DNA of 46,957 bases, taken from NCBI GenBank assembly GCA_030672305.1, contig DAOVGR010000075.1, positions 1 to 46,957 on the forward strand, given 5' to 3'. Under the pieces are notes generated by a model. It made no database searches and had not been told where the DNA came from. It worked only from the letters and a program-made list of their open reading frames with translations. Made by a program: the position numbers and the translations under genes. Below are positions 1 through 7,822 of this stretch, one piece after another. The DNA comes from Thermoplasmatales archaeon (GTDB lineage: Archaea; Thermoplasmatota; E2; DHVEG-1). Numbering within the stretch: the first letter of the stretch is position 1; every line of letters begins with the position of its first letter.

Positions 1-1057
1 CTTCACTAAAACATACAAAACCAAAAATAAAATAGGGTTGTAATCTTGGTTCGTCCCAATAGTTTCCATCCCAATATATTCTTGGGAAAAACAGTTTTAT
101 TCCCATATATCTACAGATAGGTAAAATCCAACGTAATGGATAAATAAAGAATGCATTTTTCTTCTTATTTCCTATAAAGTTATTTTGGATTATTTTGTCA
201 TTAAGTGAAATAAATAATAAAACACCCATCTCTCCATTATATGAGATATTATTTTGAATAATAGTGATATTAGAAGAAAAACCATATTGTAATATCCCCA
301 TCCCTAGATTATTAGTTAAAATATTACCATAAATATAGCAATCTATAGTAACTATACCTAATGATATACCATTATAGGAATCTGTTACAGTATTCCCAAT
401 AATCTCGGTATTACTCGAATTATGTACATATATTCCAGTTGCACCAACAGAAATTTTGTTGTTACGAATAGTAGTGTATTCACAATTATCTAAATCTATA
501 CCAATGGTTAAATTATCACTATTAATAATATTGTTAGAAATATTATTGTATATCGATTCATAGATATGAATTCCAGATGTTTTAACTCCTGTAAGAATAT
601 TTTTAAAAATGATATTGTAATCTGATTGAATACTTATTAAGTGGTTAGACTTGTTATATTGAATATTATAATTTTCAATAGTAAAATCATGTACTATAAC
701 GTTATTAGCAACTATATTAATAACAATTTTACTACCATTCCCATAAATAACTGTCGTGTCTTTTTCTTCACCTATTAAATTGATTGATTTATCAACAATT
801 ATATTTTCATAATATGGCGATGAATCATCAAAAACAAATACAGTATCCCCATTACTTGCATCATCTATTGCATCTTGAATACTTGTATAGTTACCTTCTC
901 CTATTCCCCCAACATATAAGATATTTCCATTAGAAATTGGCATAGAAGATGTCTTTTCTATTATAGAACCAGTGGATGGATTGATACTCATTCCAACAAA
1001 CAAAATAATGATTCCAAATACCAGCGTCTTATACATCAAAGCAGGGTTTTTAATCAT
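1..1057 (-). CDS. Secreted NosD-type parallel beta-helix protein (partial, 3' end beyond window)
   Basis: The reading frame is open from ATG at 1057 to the window edge (about 352 codons). It starts with a Sec-type signal peptide (MIKNPALMYKTLVFGII...), then the segment LYVGGIGEGNYTSIQDAI and NGDTVFVFDDSSPYYENI that opens the NosD/right-handed beta-helix domain, followed by Asn/Ile-rich helix rungs (NNI, GNI). Near the edge it reads WDGNYWDEPRLQPYFIFG, a motif I recognise from archaeal NosD proteins just before their C-terminal part. GAGGGAGG lies about 10 bases upstream of the ATG. The N-terminal third is closely similar to the minus-strand protein ending at 42875. Such proteins are exported and probably sit on the cell surface or bind carbohydrate; the substrate is unknown. 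The C-terminus cannot be seen. Confidence 0.85.
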   Translation of the reverse strand, partial: MIKNPALMYKTLVFGIIILFVGMSINPSTGSIIEKTSSMPISNGNILYVGGIGEGNYTSIQDAIDDASNGDTVFVFDDSSPYYENIIVDKSINLIGEEKDTTVIYGNGSKIVINIVANNVIVHDFTIENYNIQYNKSNHLISIQSDYNIIFKNILTGVKTSGIHIYESIYNNISNNIINSDNLTIGIDLDNCEYTTIRNNKISVGATGIYVHNSSNTEIIGNTVTDSYNGISLGIVTIDCYIYGNILTNNLGMGILQYGFSSNITIIQNNISYNGEMGVLLFISLNDKIIQNNFIGNKKKNAFFIYPLRWILPICRYMGIKLFFPRIYWDGNYWDEPRLQPYFIFGFVCFSE

Positions 1058-1122
1058 GTTTTCTATTCCTCCCTCAAATAAAATATATTATTAATATACT
1101 TACGAACTTTAATATAATATTT

Positions 1123-2571
1123 CTATTCATCACTACCAATAGCCCATACACCATCACGGAAACTACCAAAAACCACTCGTGGTCTATCATCTTTCATTAA
1201 AATTGTATATTGACCAAATGCAAAATCCATTGATATAAAAAAACCTTCAAACAATTTAACCTTCCAAATTAAGGAATTATTTGCTTCTAAATCGATAGCA
1301 ATAACATAACTATTAGATATAACAGATCTAAGGGTAGATGCTGAAACTAATAAAACAGGATTTGTATCATTTCCAGCAATAGTCATAACTGATGAAGGTA
1401 AATGTTTTCCATTTTCATTAACAAGATCATCTATAATAATTTCTTCAATAATACTTCCATCTTCTGTTGAAAAATGAACTAATTTTCCACTAAATGAATC
1501 TATGTACCAGAAACCTCCTCTTGGATCATATGCAAATGATGCATATGTTGGTAAGGGATACTCCTTTCTCCACTCTTCTTCCCAATAATTTCCTTTATCA
1601 GTTATTGTAAATAAGTGTATATCCCTAGGCAAACTTGGTTTTTCTCTACACCCATCAAAATATATTGTTTCATTAATTAGCGTAGGACTTGCTTGACTTG
1701 GTCCACCAAATTCAAAATACCAGATTTCGGTTAGTCTATTATCAGCATTTGGATTATCAGAATATATGTCTACAGCATATAGTCGTGCATGATGAAGCAG
1801 TGTTGGTATTCCTCTAGGTCCTTTATACTGTGTTGAAATATATATTCGATTTCCATTAACACAGGGTGTGTTAATTGTTGAAAAAAAACCAGGATCATCA
1901 ATATTCAATAAACGATATATCGGATGAATTTTTTCATCTTCACCAAGAAACTTCCAACCAACAAGTGAACCATCGCTAATATTATATGCATAGATAGGTC
2001 CTCTATCTGTTGCAATAATCAAAGTACCATCCTCTGTTATAACTGGACTAAATGGTATTCCACCAAAGGGGATTTCTGAAACCCATTCAACAATTTTACT
2101 ATCATTATCGCAATCAAATGTATCAACCTTGATAACTACACGATTATCACATGCAATAACCTGGCCATGAATATCAACCATTGGTGTTGAAAAAAATGCG
2201 TAAACATTTAGCAAATCACCTGATGACCACAATCGATTCCCATCATAATCATAAATGACAAGATTATCTCTAAAACCTGCAAAAGTACATGCTGCAATTT
2301 CACCATTTCCAGCAATACCATTTCCTTTTGCACCTGCTTTCTCTCCTGAAAGATCATTTTGATGCCATAGAATTTTTACATTATTTCTAGGAACTGGTAA
2401 GGAAATATAGTCTGAAAGACAAGGATCGCTATGAACCATACCTCCGCCCCATTCTGGTAAAATAAAATCAATTTCTGGTTGTACTGTTGCTATACTTGGT
2501 TGTATACCAACACCCAGAAATAGAACTATAACTCCAATTACAAGAGACTTATAAACAGGGGTTTTTACCAT
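1123..2571 (-). CDS. Secreted PQQ/quinoprotein-like beta-propeller protein
   Basis: 482 residues. An N-terminal signal peptide (KTPVYKSLVIGVIVLFLGVG, cleavage probably after SIA) is followed by repeated blades alternating hydrophobic strands with IYAYNISDGS-, YAVDIYSDN- and VIYDYDGNRLW-type loops, as in PQQ-like or WD-like beta-propellers. No PQQ or metal site is recognisable, so a structural or binding role outside the cell is more likely than dehydrogenase activity. It lacks the FLERFP-type C-terminal helix seen on many neighbours, ending WAIGSDE. Residues QPSIATVQPE at the signal-peptide junction nearly repeat those of the otherwise unrelated protein at 24332, so the 5' end looks like a shared cassette. 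Promoter at 2611-2627, ribosome binding site GAGGGAGG. Confidence 0.85.
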   Translation of the reverse strand: MVKTPVYKSLVIGVIVLFLGVGIQPSIATVQPEIDFILPEWGGGMVHSDPCLSDYISLPVPRNNVKILWHQNDLSGEKAGAKGNGIAGNGEIAACTFAGFRDNLVIYDYDGNRLWSSGDLLNVYAFFSTPMVDIHGQVIACDNRVVIKVDTFDCDNDSKIVEWVSEIPFGGIPFSPVITEDGTLIIATDRGPIYAYNISDGSLVGWKFLGEDEKIHPIYRLLNIDDPGFFSTINTPCVNGNRIYISTQYKGPRGIPTLLHHARLYAVDIYSDNPNADNRLTEIWYFEFGGPSQASPTLINETIYFDGCREKPSLPRDIHLFTITDKGNYWEEEWRKEYPLPTYASFAYDPRGGFWYIDSFSGKLVHFSTEDGSIIEEIIIDDLVNENGKHLPSSVMTIAGNDTNPVLLVSASTLRSVISNSYVIAIDLEANNSLIWKVKLFEGFFISMDFAFGQYTILMKDDRPRVVFGSFRDGVWAIGSDE

Positions 2572-2610
2572 ATTCTCTTATCCTCCCTCAATATTTTACA
2601 TCCAGTTGTA

Positions 2611-2627
2611 GATATTTAAAGGTTACA
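2611..2627 (-). promoter_or_regulatory. Archaeal BRE/TATA promoter of the shared surface-protein type
   Basis: Read on the minus strand it is TGTAACCTTTAAATATC, 40-56 bases before the ATG at 2571. The same TGTAAC(A/C)TTTA(A/T)ATAT box precedes genes at 6858, 7823, 9758, 24332 and 45408. TGTAAC occupies the BRE position and TTTAAATA the TATA position. Confidence 0.8.
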
Positions 2628-2717
2628 GATAACCAATATTATTATGGAATTTTACAAGTAACAGGGTGATTCTTAGCCAATAATAGTAATATACCTGATT
2701 ATCCATTATTTGATTAA

Positions 2718-3008
2718 TGTAGAAAATTCGGAAAAATTCAGAAAAAAGTTGTCAAATATCTCGAAGAACACTATATTGCAACACGAAAAGAAATCAGTAA
2801 AGCTATAACTGAACATTCAAAATCTTCAGTTTATCGGACTATAAAACGATTTATGGATGATGATGGTAATGGTGGTTTTATCATTGATGCAAAACAGAAA
2901 ATGTTAGACCCACCAGATAGACCTAAAAGCCAAATAGCAAGAAATTTAAAAATAAATACCAAAAATCCCAGATATATTGAATACAAAAAAGGCGATTCTA
3001 CATTATAA
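2718..3008 (+). pseudogene. Remnant of a winged-helix DNA-binding protein
   Basis: The frame is open from just after TAA at 2715-2717 to TAA at 3006-3008 but has no ATG, GTG or TTG near its beginning. The translation (KKVVKYLEEHYIATRKEIS..., then SSVYRTIKRFMDDDGNGGFI) looks like a winged helix-turn-helix, followed by a basic tail. The absent start and position at the left edge of the recombinase-bearing segment suggest a 5'-truncated regulator, possibly of the element, possibly cut by integration. A non-canonical start is possible. Confidence 0.5.
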
Positions 3009-3142
3009 CACCTGTTTTGACACTCTCTGAGTTATATATAGGTAATTCTATAGCTTATTATATAATCATTTTTTAGAGCAAAACGCTCAGAAATTACTAC
3101 TCTAGCGTAAGCTCTTTTAAGTGGAATAAATGAGGTATAAAA

Positions 3143-3331
3143 ATGAATGAAAAGAAAGAAACCAAAAATATTGATGCTGATGATTATTGGAAACAAAAAA
3201 CAGAACAATTTGAAGAATGGATGAAGACACACTTCTCTCATCTTTTCTCTGAATTTTATAATTCTGAAAAGATAAAACAAATATGGCAGTATATTATTAG
3301 GTATATAACAGCCCCCAGTAGAAGTGGCTGA
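3143..3331 (+). CDS. Small charged hypothetical protein of the first element
   Basis: 62 residues, Lys/Glu-rich with aromatic residues (DYWKQKTEQFEEWMKTHF, then IKQIWQYIIRYI). The ATG follows GAGGT by a few bases, and a TATA-like TTATATATA lies near 3031-3040. I recognise no family. It precedes the Sm-like gene by about 45 bases on the same strand, so it may be the first gene of the replication-module operon. The predicted amphipathic C-terminal helix could bind membrane or partner protein. The minus-strand frame at 3032-3280 overlaps it but has no ribosome binding site. Confidence 0.5.
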   Translation: MNEKKETKNIDADDYWKQKTEQFEEWMKTHFSHLFSEFYNSEKIKQIWQYIIRYITAPSRSG

Positions 3332-3376
3332 AGGTGAGTGAGAGATAAAAAATGATTGAAAATAAAAGGGATGGAT

Positions 3377-3574
3377 ATGAAAGAGGAAGATTTTTTTAGG
3401 TTTTTAAATAAATCAGTATGTATTGGTGTGTTACATCTAAAAGACCCAAACGCTCTTTTTTACCATAGTGGCAAACTCATAGAAATTAATGATGATTCCC
3501 TTATTCTCGAAACAAAGAATGGATTAATTCTCCTCACTTTTGACCGAATCAAAGAGATAAAGGAGGAACACTAA
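3377..3574 (+). CDS. Sm/LSm-like mini-protein (element 1 copy)
   Basis: From ATG 3377 the protein is 65 residues; AAGGGA five bases upstream decides this start (ATG 3371 and TTG 3356 are in-frame alternatives). The pattern GKLIEINDDSLILETKNGLI, ending in DRIKEI, fits the bent five-strand beta-barrel of Sm/LSm/Hfq-like proteins. It aligns with the 59-residue protein at 34948-35127: both share RFL-x-K-x-V, then Y-x2-G-x-I-x-E-x2-DD, then I-x2-I at the end. The TAA overlaps the ATG of the next gene by one base, so the two are translationally coupled. Its partner is probably RNA or DNA, or the coupled ATPase-like protein. The fold is inferred from the strand pattern only. Confidence 0.7.
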   Translation: MKEEDFFRFLNKSVCIGVLHLKDPNALFYHSGKLIEINDDSLILETKNGLILLTFDRIKEIKEEH

Positions 3575-4908
3575 TGGGAGATTTATTAGATGACTATCTG
3601 AGTATTATAAGAGAGTTCACCGATGCTCCTGATATATTTCTGCAATCCAATGCGTACCATATGATATCTACAACATTAGGTCAGTTTTTTAAGATTTATG
3701 ATTCTCATATAGAAAGACCTAACTTATGGTTCATACTTTCATCAATACCTGGCAGAACAAGACGTTCAACAGTAATTAGTTATAATGAGCAGCTCATCTC
3801 CAGAGCATTTACAAGATTCTATGAAGAGATTGAGAATATTAGTAGAAGAGAGGCATATAACAAATATGGACTCAGTCGAATTGTTGATGGTTCAGCAGAA
3901 GGAATTGCCGATAAGGTTATGGAGGGTGAAAATCAGGGTGTAAACATTTTTAATATTTGTAACCCTGAGATAGGAGATGTATTACGGAAAATATCCAAGG
4001 AATATGGTGGTTCTACAGGTGTAGATACTCTATTATCCCGATTATATTATGGTGAAGGATATCATGCAGATTTCAGCTCAAGAACTAGAAATCCAGGACC
4101 ACGGACTTTTAGTAAAGGAAAATATGTAACAATGTTTTCCAGTATGCAAGAGCCAGGTTATTATCTTAATAAAACAATGAGCCGTCAGGGTTTACTTCGA
4201 AGATTTTTATTAGTTTATGTAGATGCAAAGGATTTATCAATGGATTCTTGGAAATCACCTTTTGTGAATAACTTACACGAATACCAGAAAAAACTCGATG
4301 ATTATTTAGAAAGTCAGTTACTACCAATAATGCTTGAATATCATGAGGCATGGAAGAATTACAACGAAAACAAACCACATAATTCATATATACCTGTCAA
4401 AATCGATAAAGAAGTTCTTAAGAAAATCGGAAAAATAGCATACGAAGTTGATAAAAAAATAATAGAAGATGATAGTGATTATCATATTTATCAGCAAACT
4501 CAGTGGGAAAGTCTTACCAAAATGACAGTAGTAAGTGCTATTGCAAGAAATCCATTAAAAGGGGATAATGAGCAAAATATGTGGTGTACGTTTGCATATG
4601 AAGAAGATTTTCAGAGAGCTAAAGATATTCTCGATGTTATAGGAAAACACACAGAACAAATACTAGAAGATTTAGGAACACAAGAAATTAAATTAAAAAG
4701 AGACAAAGGACTCGATAGGGTTTATAAACAAATCCTCAAGGCAGGAAAAAACGGTATTAAACGTTCAGCTTTATTAAACAATCTATTTGGTATAAAAGCT
4801 AAGGAATTGGATGAATATATAGAAACATTAGCACAAGCAGGTAAGATTAAAACCCTAAGACCAGGGAATAACAACATAACAAAATATATCGCAACTGCCT
4901 GTTTATGA
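3574..4908 (+). CDS. DUF3987-like replication ATPase homologue with degenerate Walker A (element 1 copy)
   Basis: 444 residues. The order of motifs follows DUF3987/YfjI-type mobile-element ATPases: an N-terminal helical segment; RPNLWFILSSIPGRTRRST (about 48-66) where the P-loop should be; SAEGIADKV; NPEIGDVL in the Walker B position; LLSRLYYGEGYHADFSSRTR; and GLLRRFLLVY. The canonical GxxxxGK(S/T) is replaced by PGRTRRST and the DE of Walker B by NPE, so classic ATP hydrolysis is doubtful. The last 60 residues (RVYKQILKAGKNGIKRSAL...) look like a winged helix. The protein is homologous throughout to 35140-36429. It is coupled to the Sm-like gene upstream and followed directly by iterons, which suggests a replication initiator or loader. 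Confidence 0.75.
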   Translation: MGDLLDDYLSIIREFTDAPDIFLQSNAYHMISTTLGQFFKIYDSHIERPNLWFILSSIPGRTRRSTVISYNEQLISRAFTRFYEEIENISRREAYNKYGLSRIVDGSAEGIADKVMEGENQGVNIFNICNPEIGDVLRKISKEYGGSTGVDTLLSRLYYGEGYHADFSSRTRNPGPRTFSKGKYVTMFSSMQEPGYYLNKTMSRQGLLRRFLLVYVDAKDLSMDSWKSPFVNNLHEYQKKLDDYLESQLLPIMLEYHEAWKNYNENKPHNSYIPVKIDKEVLKKIGKIAYEVDKKIIEDDSDYHIYQQTQWESLTKMTVVSAIARNPLKGDNEQNMWCTFAYEEDFQRAKDILDVIGKHTEQILEDLGTQEIKLKRDKGLDRVYKQILKAGKNGIKRSALLNNLFGIKAKELDEYIETLAQAGKIKTLRPGNNNITKYIATACL

Positions 4909-4910
4909 AA

Positions 4911-5245
4911 TGTTAAGATGTATTTTTCTCCAAGAAAATAATGTGTACATCTTAATCATCTTGTCTCTTTTTTGCTGTATTATCTCCATATAGCTACTTA
5001 CATTAAGATGTTAAGATTAAGATAACTATAAAAAAACATCTTAATAATAAAAACAGAAGAAACTATAGAAGAAAGAAAAAATTCTGTTTAGAGTTTATAC
5101 CCAACATCTTAATATCTTAATCCAAAATATTGCCTCCAAGAGCTTATCTATTACGAAAAGCATCTTAATTTAATATGTTAACAGGAGAAAACAAAACATC
5201 TTAATTCCATGTTAGATAAACCCTCCTTATAAATCGTTAAGATGT
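4911..5245 (+). repeat. Iteron cluster (ACATCTTAAT / ATTAAGATGT), candidate replication origin
   Basis: About ten copies of a 8-10 base motif occur in both orientations right after the ATPase-like gene. Forward ACATCTTAAT-type copies lie at 4947, 5036, 5104, 5114 (short), 5160 and 5196. Reverse copies lie at 4911, 5002, 5010, 5017 (short) and 5236. Spacing is irregular, unlike a CRISPR. Iterons beside a Rep-like gene are the usual layout of a plasmid origin or of an autoregulated rep locus. Confidence 0.75.
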
Positions 5246-5955
5246 TTTACTAGTTGCTCTGGTTATTCCACCCTTTAGTGGATATACTTGATTTTTATTT
5301 TTTAAGTAATTTTTTCCATATACTACACTAGAAGTATCTGATGCAGAGAAGTCTAAATTTTAAATACCTCTCTCTCTATGGGCGATTGGAATTTTAAAAC
5401 TTTACACAACTTTTTATGATATCGAGTTAAAAATATTTTAACAACTTATTACAACTTTCTAAAACCTTATCACGAGGTATCTCGTAAAGAGTTATGTGTT
5501 TATGACCTTATAGTCACTATTAGACTCTTAGAAGTCTGCTTATATTAAAACTTCTACTCTCTCTCTATGGGCATTGCCATTTCACACCTTTTTACATGTT
5601 TTTACAAAGTTTACAAAAGAAAACTAAAAGCCAATCCCAAGGAAAAGTTTTTCAAATTTCTATTTTAATATAGACTTCCCCTCTCCCTTGCGTGATTTTA
5701 GCGTTTTTACGTGTTATTAACGGATTTACATCATACGCAGCTTTTTGTTTTTTACAAAGTTATTACACTATTTTAAATAATTTTACAAACTTTTTTTAAA
5801 AATCTGAATTATTTAACTAAATGGTCAATTTAAGACTTTTTGGCGAAAGTGTGTTATGGCAGTACTAAATTAAGAAAGTGTACCCTAAATTAATAATAAG
5901 GTAACTTTAAAGATTTCATAAAATAAGTAAGTAATTAAATTAATGGTGCTGTAAA
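5246..5955. other. Gene-free AT-rich tract with short repeats
   Basis: I see no plausible gene in these 710 bases. They hold two copies of CTCTCTCTATGGGC (about 5369-5383 and 5559-5572) and a family of TTTACA(A)-ACTTT or TTTACAAAGTTT motifs at 5401, 5447, 5599, 5749 and 5781. The tract lies between the iterons and the recombinase and may be the rest of the origin, a partition site, or recombinase binding sites. Confidence 0.55.
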
Positions 5956-6582
5956 TTGGATGATGAGACGAAAGAAAGGTTAGTTGGATATACTAGAGTT
6001 TCAACTCCTAAGCAGGCTAAAGGACACAGTATAGAGTTACAAAAGGATTCAATTGAACGGTATTGTAAAGTGTTTGATTTTGATTTGATAAAGATTTACA
6101 AGGATGAGGGATTATCTGCCTATAGGGATAGACCTGCTTACGAGAGGATGATACAGAGGGTCTTTGAGGAAGAATATATAGACGGTGTGATAGTCAATGA
6201 CCTTACAAGGTTTGGAAGGAGTACAATAGACCTTTTAGTTCAGGTTAATAGATTAGGTGAGGCGGGCAAGAAGTTTATCTCAATAAAAGATAACATAGAT
6301 ATATCAACAAAAAACGGAAGGCTCCTGCTCACTATGTTATCAGCGATTGCTGATTATGAGCGTGAGACTATAATGGAGAGAATGGAGGCAGGTAAGGAAA
6401 GGGCTAAAATGGAAGGCACAAAGAGTGGTAAGCCAATGCACAGACCAAAAGCTGTTATAGACTGGGATACGGTTAAGGATTTAAGGAAAGTTGGTCTGAG
6501 TTGGACTAAGACAGCAAAGCAGGTAGGTGTCAGTGTTCCGACATTGATTAAACGTGCTAGAGAAGAAGGATGTTATAACTGA
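5956..6582 (+). CDS. Serine recombinase (resolvase/invertase family)
   Basis: 208 residues from a TTG start; no in-frame ATG fits. The catalytic N-terminal domain begins GYTRVSTPKQ with the nucleophile Ser16, followed by YKDEGLSAYRDRPAYERM, NDLTRFGRS (the arginine motif) and ADYERETIMERMEAG at the start of the long E helix. The C-terminal 40 residues (SWTKTAKQVGVSVPTLIKRA) form a resolvase-type helix-turn-helix. The length matches small resolvases rather than large serine integrases. It is the only mobility gene of the first element and lies at its right edge, close to the truncated surface-protein end at 6616-6660. It probably carries out integration, excision or dimer resolution. Confidence 0.92.
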   Translation: MDDETKERLVGYTRVSTPKQAKGHSIELQKDSIERYCKVFDFDLIKIYKDEGLSAYRDRPAYERMIQRVFEEEYIDGVIVNDLTRFGRSTIDLLVQVNRLGEAGKKFISIKDNIDISTKNGRLLLTMLSAIADYERETIMERMEAGKERAKMEGTKSGKPMHRPKAVIDWDTVKDLRKVGLSWTKTAKQVGVSVPTLIKRAREEGCYN

Positions 6583-6615
6583 GGTGAAAAAGTTAAAAAT
6601 CTTCCGTTATTATAA

Positions 6616-6660
6616 ATTAGCTTTCCCCTACTGGAAAAACTGCTATCCTTGTTTAGATAA
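6616..6660 (+). pseudogene. Orphan C-terminal end of a surface protein
   Basis: This short stretch encodes ISFPLLEKLLSLFR and a stop, preceded in frame by TAA at 6613-6615. It matches the C-terminal helix of the surface-protein family (FPMLEKLLYFVR at 11173). The sequence after it is also homologous to that after 11173. It is therefore the 3' end of a gene whose body is missing, probably removed when the recombinase-bearing segment came in. Confidence 0.7.
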
Positions 6661-6694
6661 GATTTATCTACCAGAAGATGTTACTCTTTCTACT

Positions 6695-6777
6695 AAGGGG
6701 TCTGGTTTGGAAGTAAGAATGAATTTTTAGAACACTCTATTTATCATGCTTTCTTCCTCCCTCAGCTAGACCCTTTT
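6695..6777 (+). repeat. Structured 3' hairpin element, copy 1
   Basis: An imperfect long hairpin: AAGGGGTCT pairs with AGACCCTT, GGAAG with CTTCC, ATGA with TCAT, and the tip is TAGA-ACAC-TCTA. A homologous element follows the gene ending at 11173 (11208-11292), where the tip is TAGGA-CAA-TCCTA, so the pairing is kept although bases changed. It could be a structured RNA, a 3' processing or termination element, or a non-autonomous repeat. Confidence 0.6.
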
Positions 6778-6802
6778 CAATTTATCCTGTTTTTTCAGTT
6801 AT

Positions 6803-6819
6803 TGTAACATTTAAATATC
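6803..6819 (+). promoter_or_regulatory. Shared-type BRE/TATA promoter of the 6858 gene
   Basis: TGTAACATTTAAATATC, preceded by CAGTTAT. The GTG start lies 38 bases downstream behind GAGGGAGG, leaving a leader of roughly 15 bases. Confidence 0.8.
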
Positions 6820-6857
6820 AGCTATGAGATGTAAATGTTGAGGGAGGCAAGAAATCA

Positions 6858-7280
6858 GTGGATAGAAACCCTGTTTGTTTGTATAAAACATTGGTAGTTG
6901 GAGTTATAGTTCTTTTTATTGGATTGGGTGTTCAACCTGCATTTGCAAATGATTCAAATATCAGTAAGAAAACTGATGATTATCAAGAAATTATTACATT
7001 TATTTTTGGTTATGGAAAGATGAATTGGATTAACCGTAGAGGTATTTTTCGTGGTGAAGTAGAAACTTATCAAGAACGTATTGTTGTATTAAGTTTAAGA
7101 GGTTTGAAACTTTCTGATGGCGGAGTGGAAAAATATAACATAACAGAAGTAGGATATGTTTATGCTCCTCGTTTTATAGGTTTCTCAGTAATGAACCATA
7201 TCTTCCCAGTAGACCCACCGTATTATAGTACAATAGGAGTGGCGTTTGGTAATATTGAATGGGAGTTGATAGAATGTTAA
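6858..7280 (+). CDS. Small secreted protein of the surface family
   Basis: 140 residues from GTG with GAGGGAGG about ten bases before. It has a signal peptide (LYKTLVVGVIVLFIGLGVQP, cleavage near AFA) almost identical to that of the protein at 24332. The mature part is about 110 residues of beta-strand character (ERIVVLSLRGLKL, APRFIGFSV) and belongs to no family I recognise; the hydrophobic I-x-G/S-F-x-G-L pattern also occurs near the end of the 24332 and 25194 proteins. There is no C-terminal FLERFP-type helix. Its last codons overlap the start of the next gene (ATGTTAA), so the two are translationally coupled. Confidence 0.75.
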   Translation: MDRNPVCLYKTLVVGVIVLFIGLGVQPAFANDSNISKKTDDYQEIITFIFGYGKMNWINRRGIFRGEVETYQERIVVLSLRGLKLSDGGVEKYNITEVGYVYAPRFIGFSVMNHIFPVDPPYYSTIGVAFGNIEWELIEC

Positions 7281-7729
7281 GTAAAGGTTTGGCAGTTGCT
7301 GTTATCCTATTGTTTCTTGGATTAGTAATAACTCCTTTAACTCAGAGCATAAATTCCAAAGTATCTAATCCTGAACCATCGATAGAAATTATTAATCCTA
7401 AAAAGGGATATTTACACATTTCAGGTATACCATTAATGCCTACACCTTCTGTTTTTAATGTTGATACTGTGTTGTTTGGTGGATTTAGATTAAGACCTAT
7501 TCAAGTAAAGATTACTGATGAGCAAAATGATAATATTACAGTATTACTTCGTATTAATGGTGAAGTCAAAGGATATAGTACTTGGAATGACGAAACAGGG
7601 TATGCTGAATGGTATTGGACTGGATTAGCAATTGGTCCATATTTATTAGAATTTAGAGTTATGGATGAATTCAATTACTGGAGTGAGTGGATTGCATTAG
7701 GTTTATTGAATTTCTGTATATTTCCATAA
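7274..7729 (+). CDS. Secreted Ig-like domain protein
   Basis: 151 residues from ATG 7274 (ATG 7259 is an in-frame alternative, but GGGAG lies just before 7274 and the overlap ATGTTAA indicates coupling). The signal peptide is SKGLAVAVILLFLGLVITPL. The mature part begins IEIINPKKGYLHISGIPL, which resembles IEIIEPEERYLYIGGIKL at the start of the C-terminal domain of the propeller protein ending at 13890, so both carry the same Ig-like beta-sandwich. No C-terminal helix tag. Probably a surface protein co-expressed with its upstream neighbour. Confidence 0.75.
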   Translation: MLSKGLAVAVILLFLGLVITPLTQSINSKVSNPEPSIEIINPKKGYLHISGIPLMPTPSVFNVDTVLFGGFRLRPIQVKITDEQNDNITVLLRINGEVKGYSTWNDETGYAEWYWTGLAIGPYLLEFRVMDEFNYWSEWIALGLLNFCIFP

Positions 7730-7776
7730 TGTTTTATCTAAGATATAATGAAAAAGAACATTCAGTTTCTACAGAT

Positions 7777-7793
7777 TGTAACATTTAAATATC
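7777..7793 (+). promoter_or_regulatory. Shared-type BRE/TATA promoter of the 7823 gene
   Basis: TGTAACATTTAAATATC lies inside the longer frame that could start at ATG 7748, so transcription starts downstream of 7748 and the true start must be 7823, which has GGAGGAGG before it. Confidence 0.8.
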
Positions 7794-7822
7794 CTAATGC
7801 AGATGAATATATTGGAGGAGGT

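Noticed and set aside
3032-3280. 82-codon minus-strand frame with a hydrophobic stretch
   Set aside because: Overlaps the small plus-strand gene at 3143, which has a ribosome site; the hydrophobic stretch is the complement of Lys/Glu codons.
4911-5245. Repeated ACATCTTAAT motif as a CRISPR array
   Set aside because: Repeats are about 10 bases, in both orientations and irregularly spaced, and no cas gene is near; iterons fit better.
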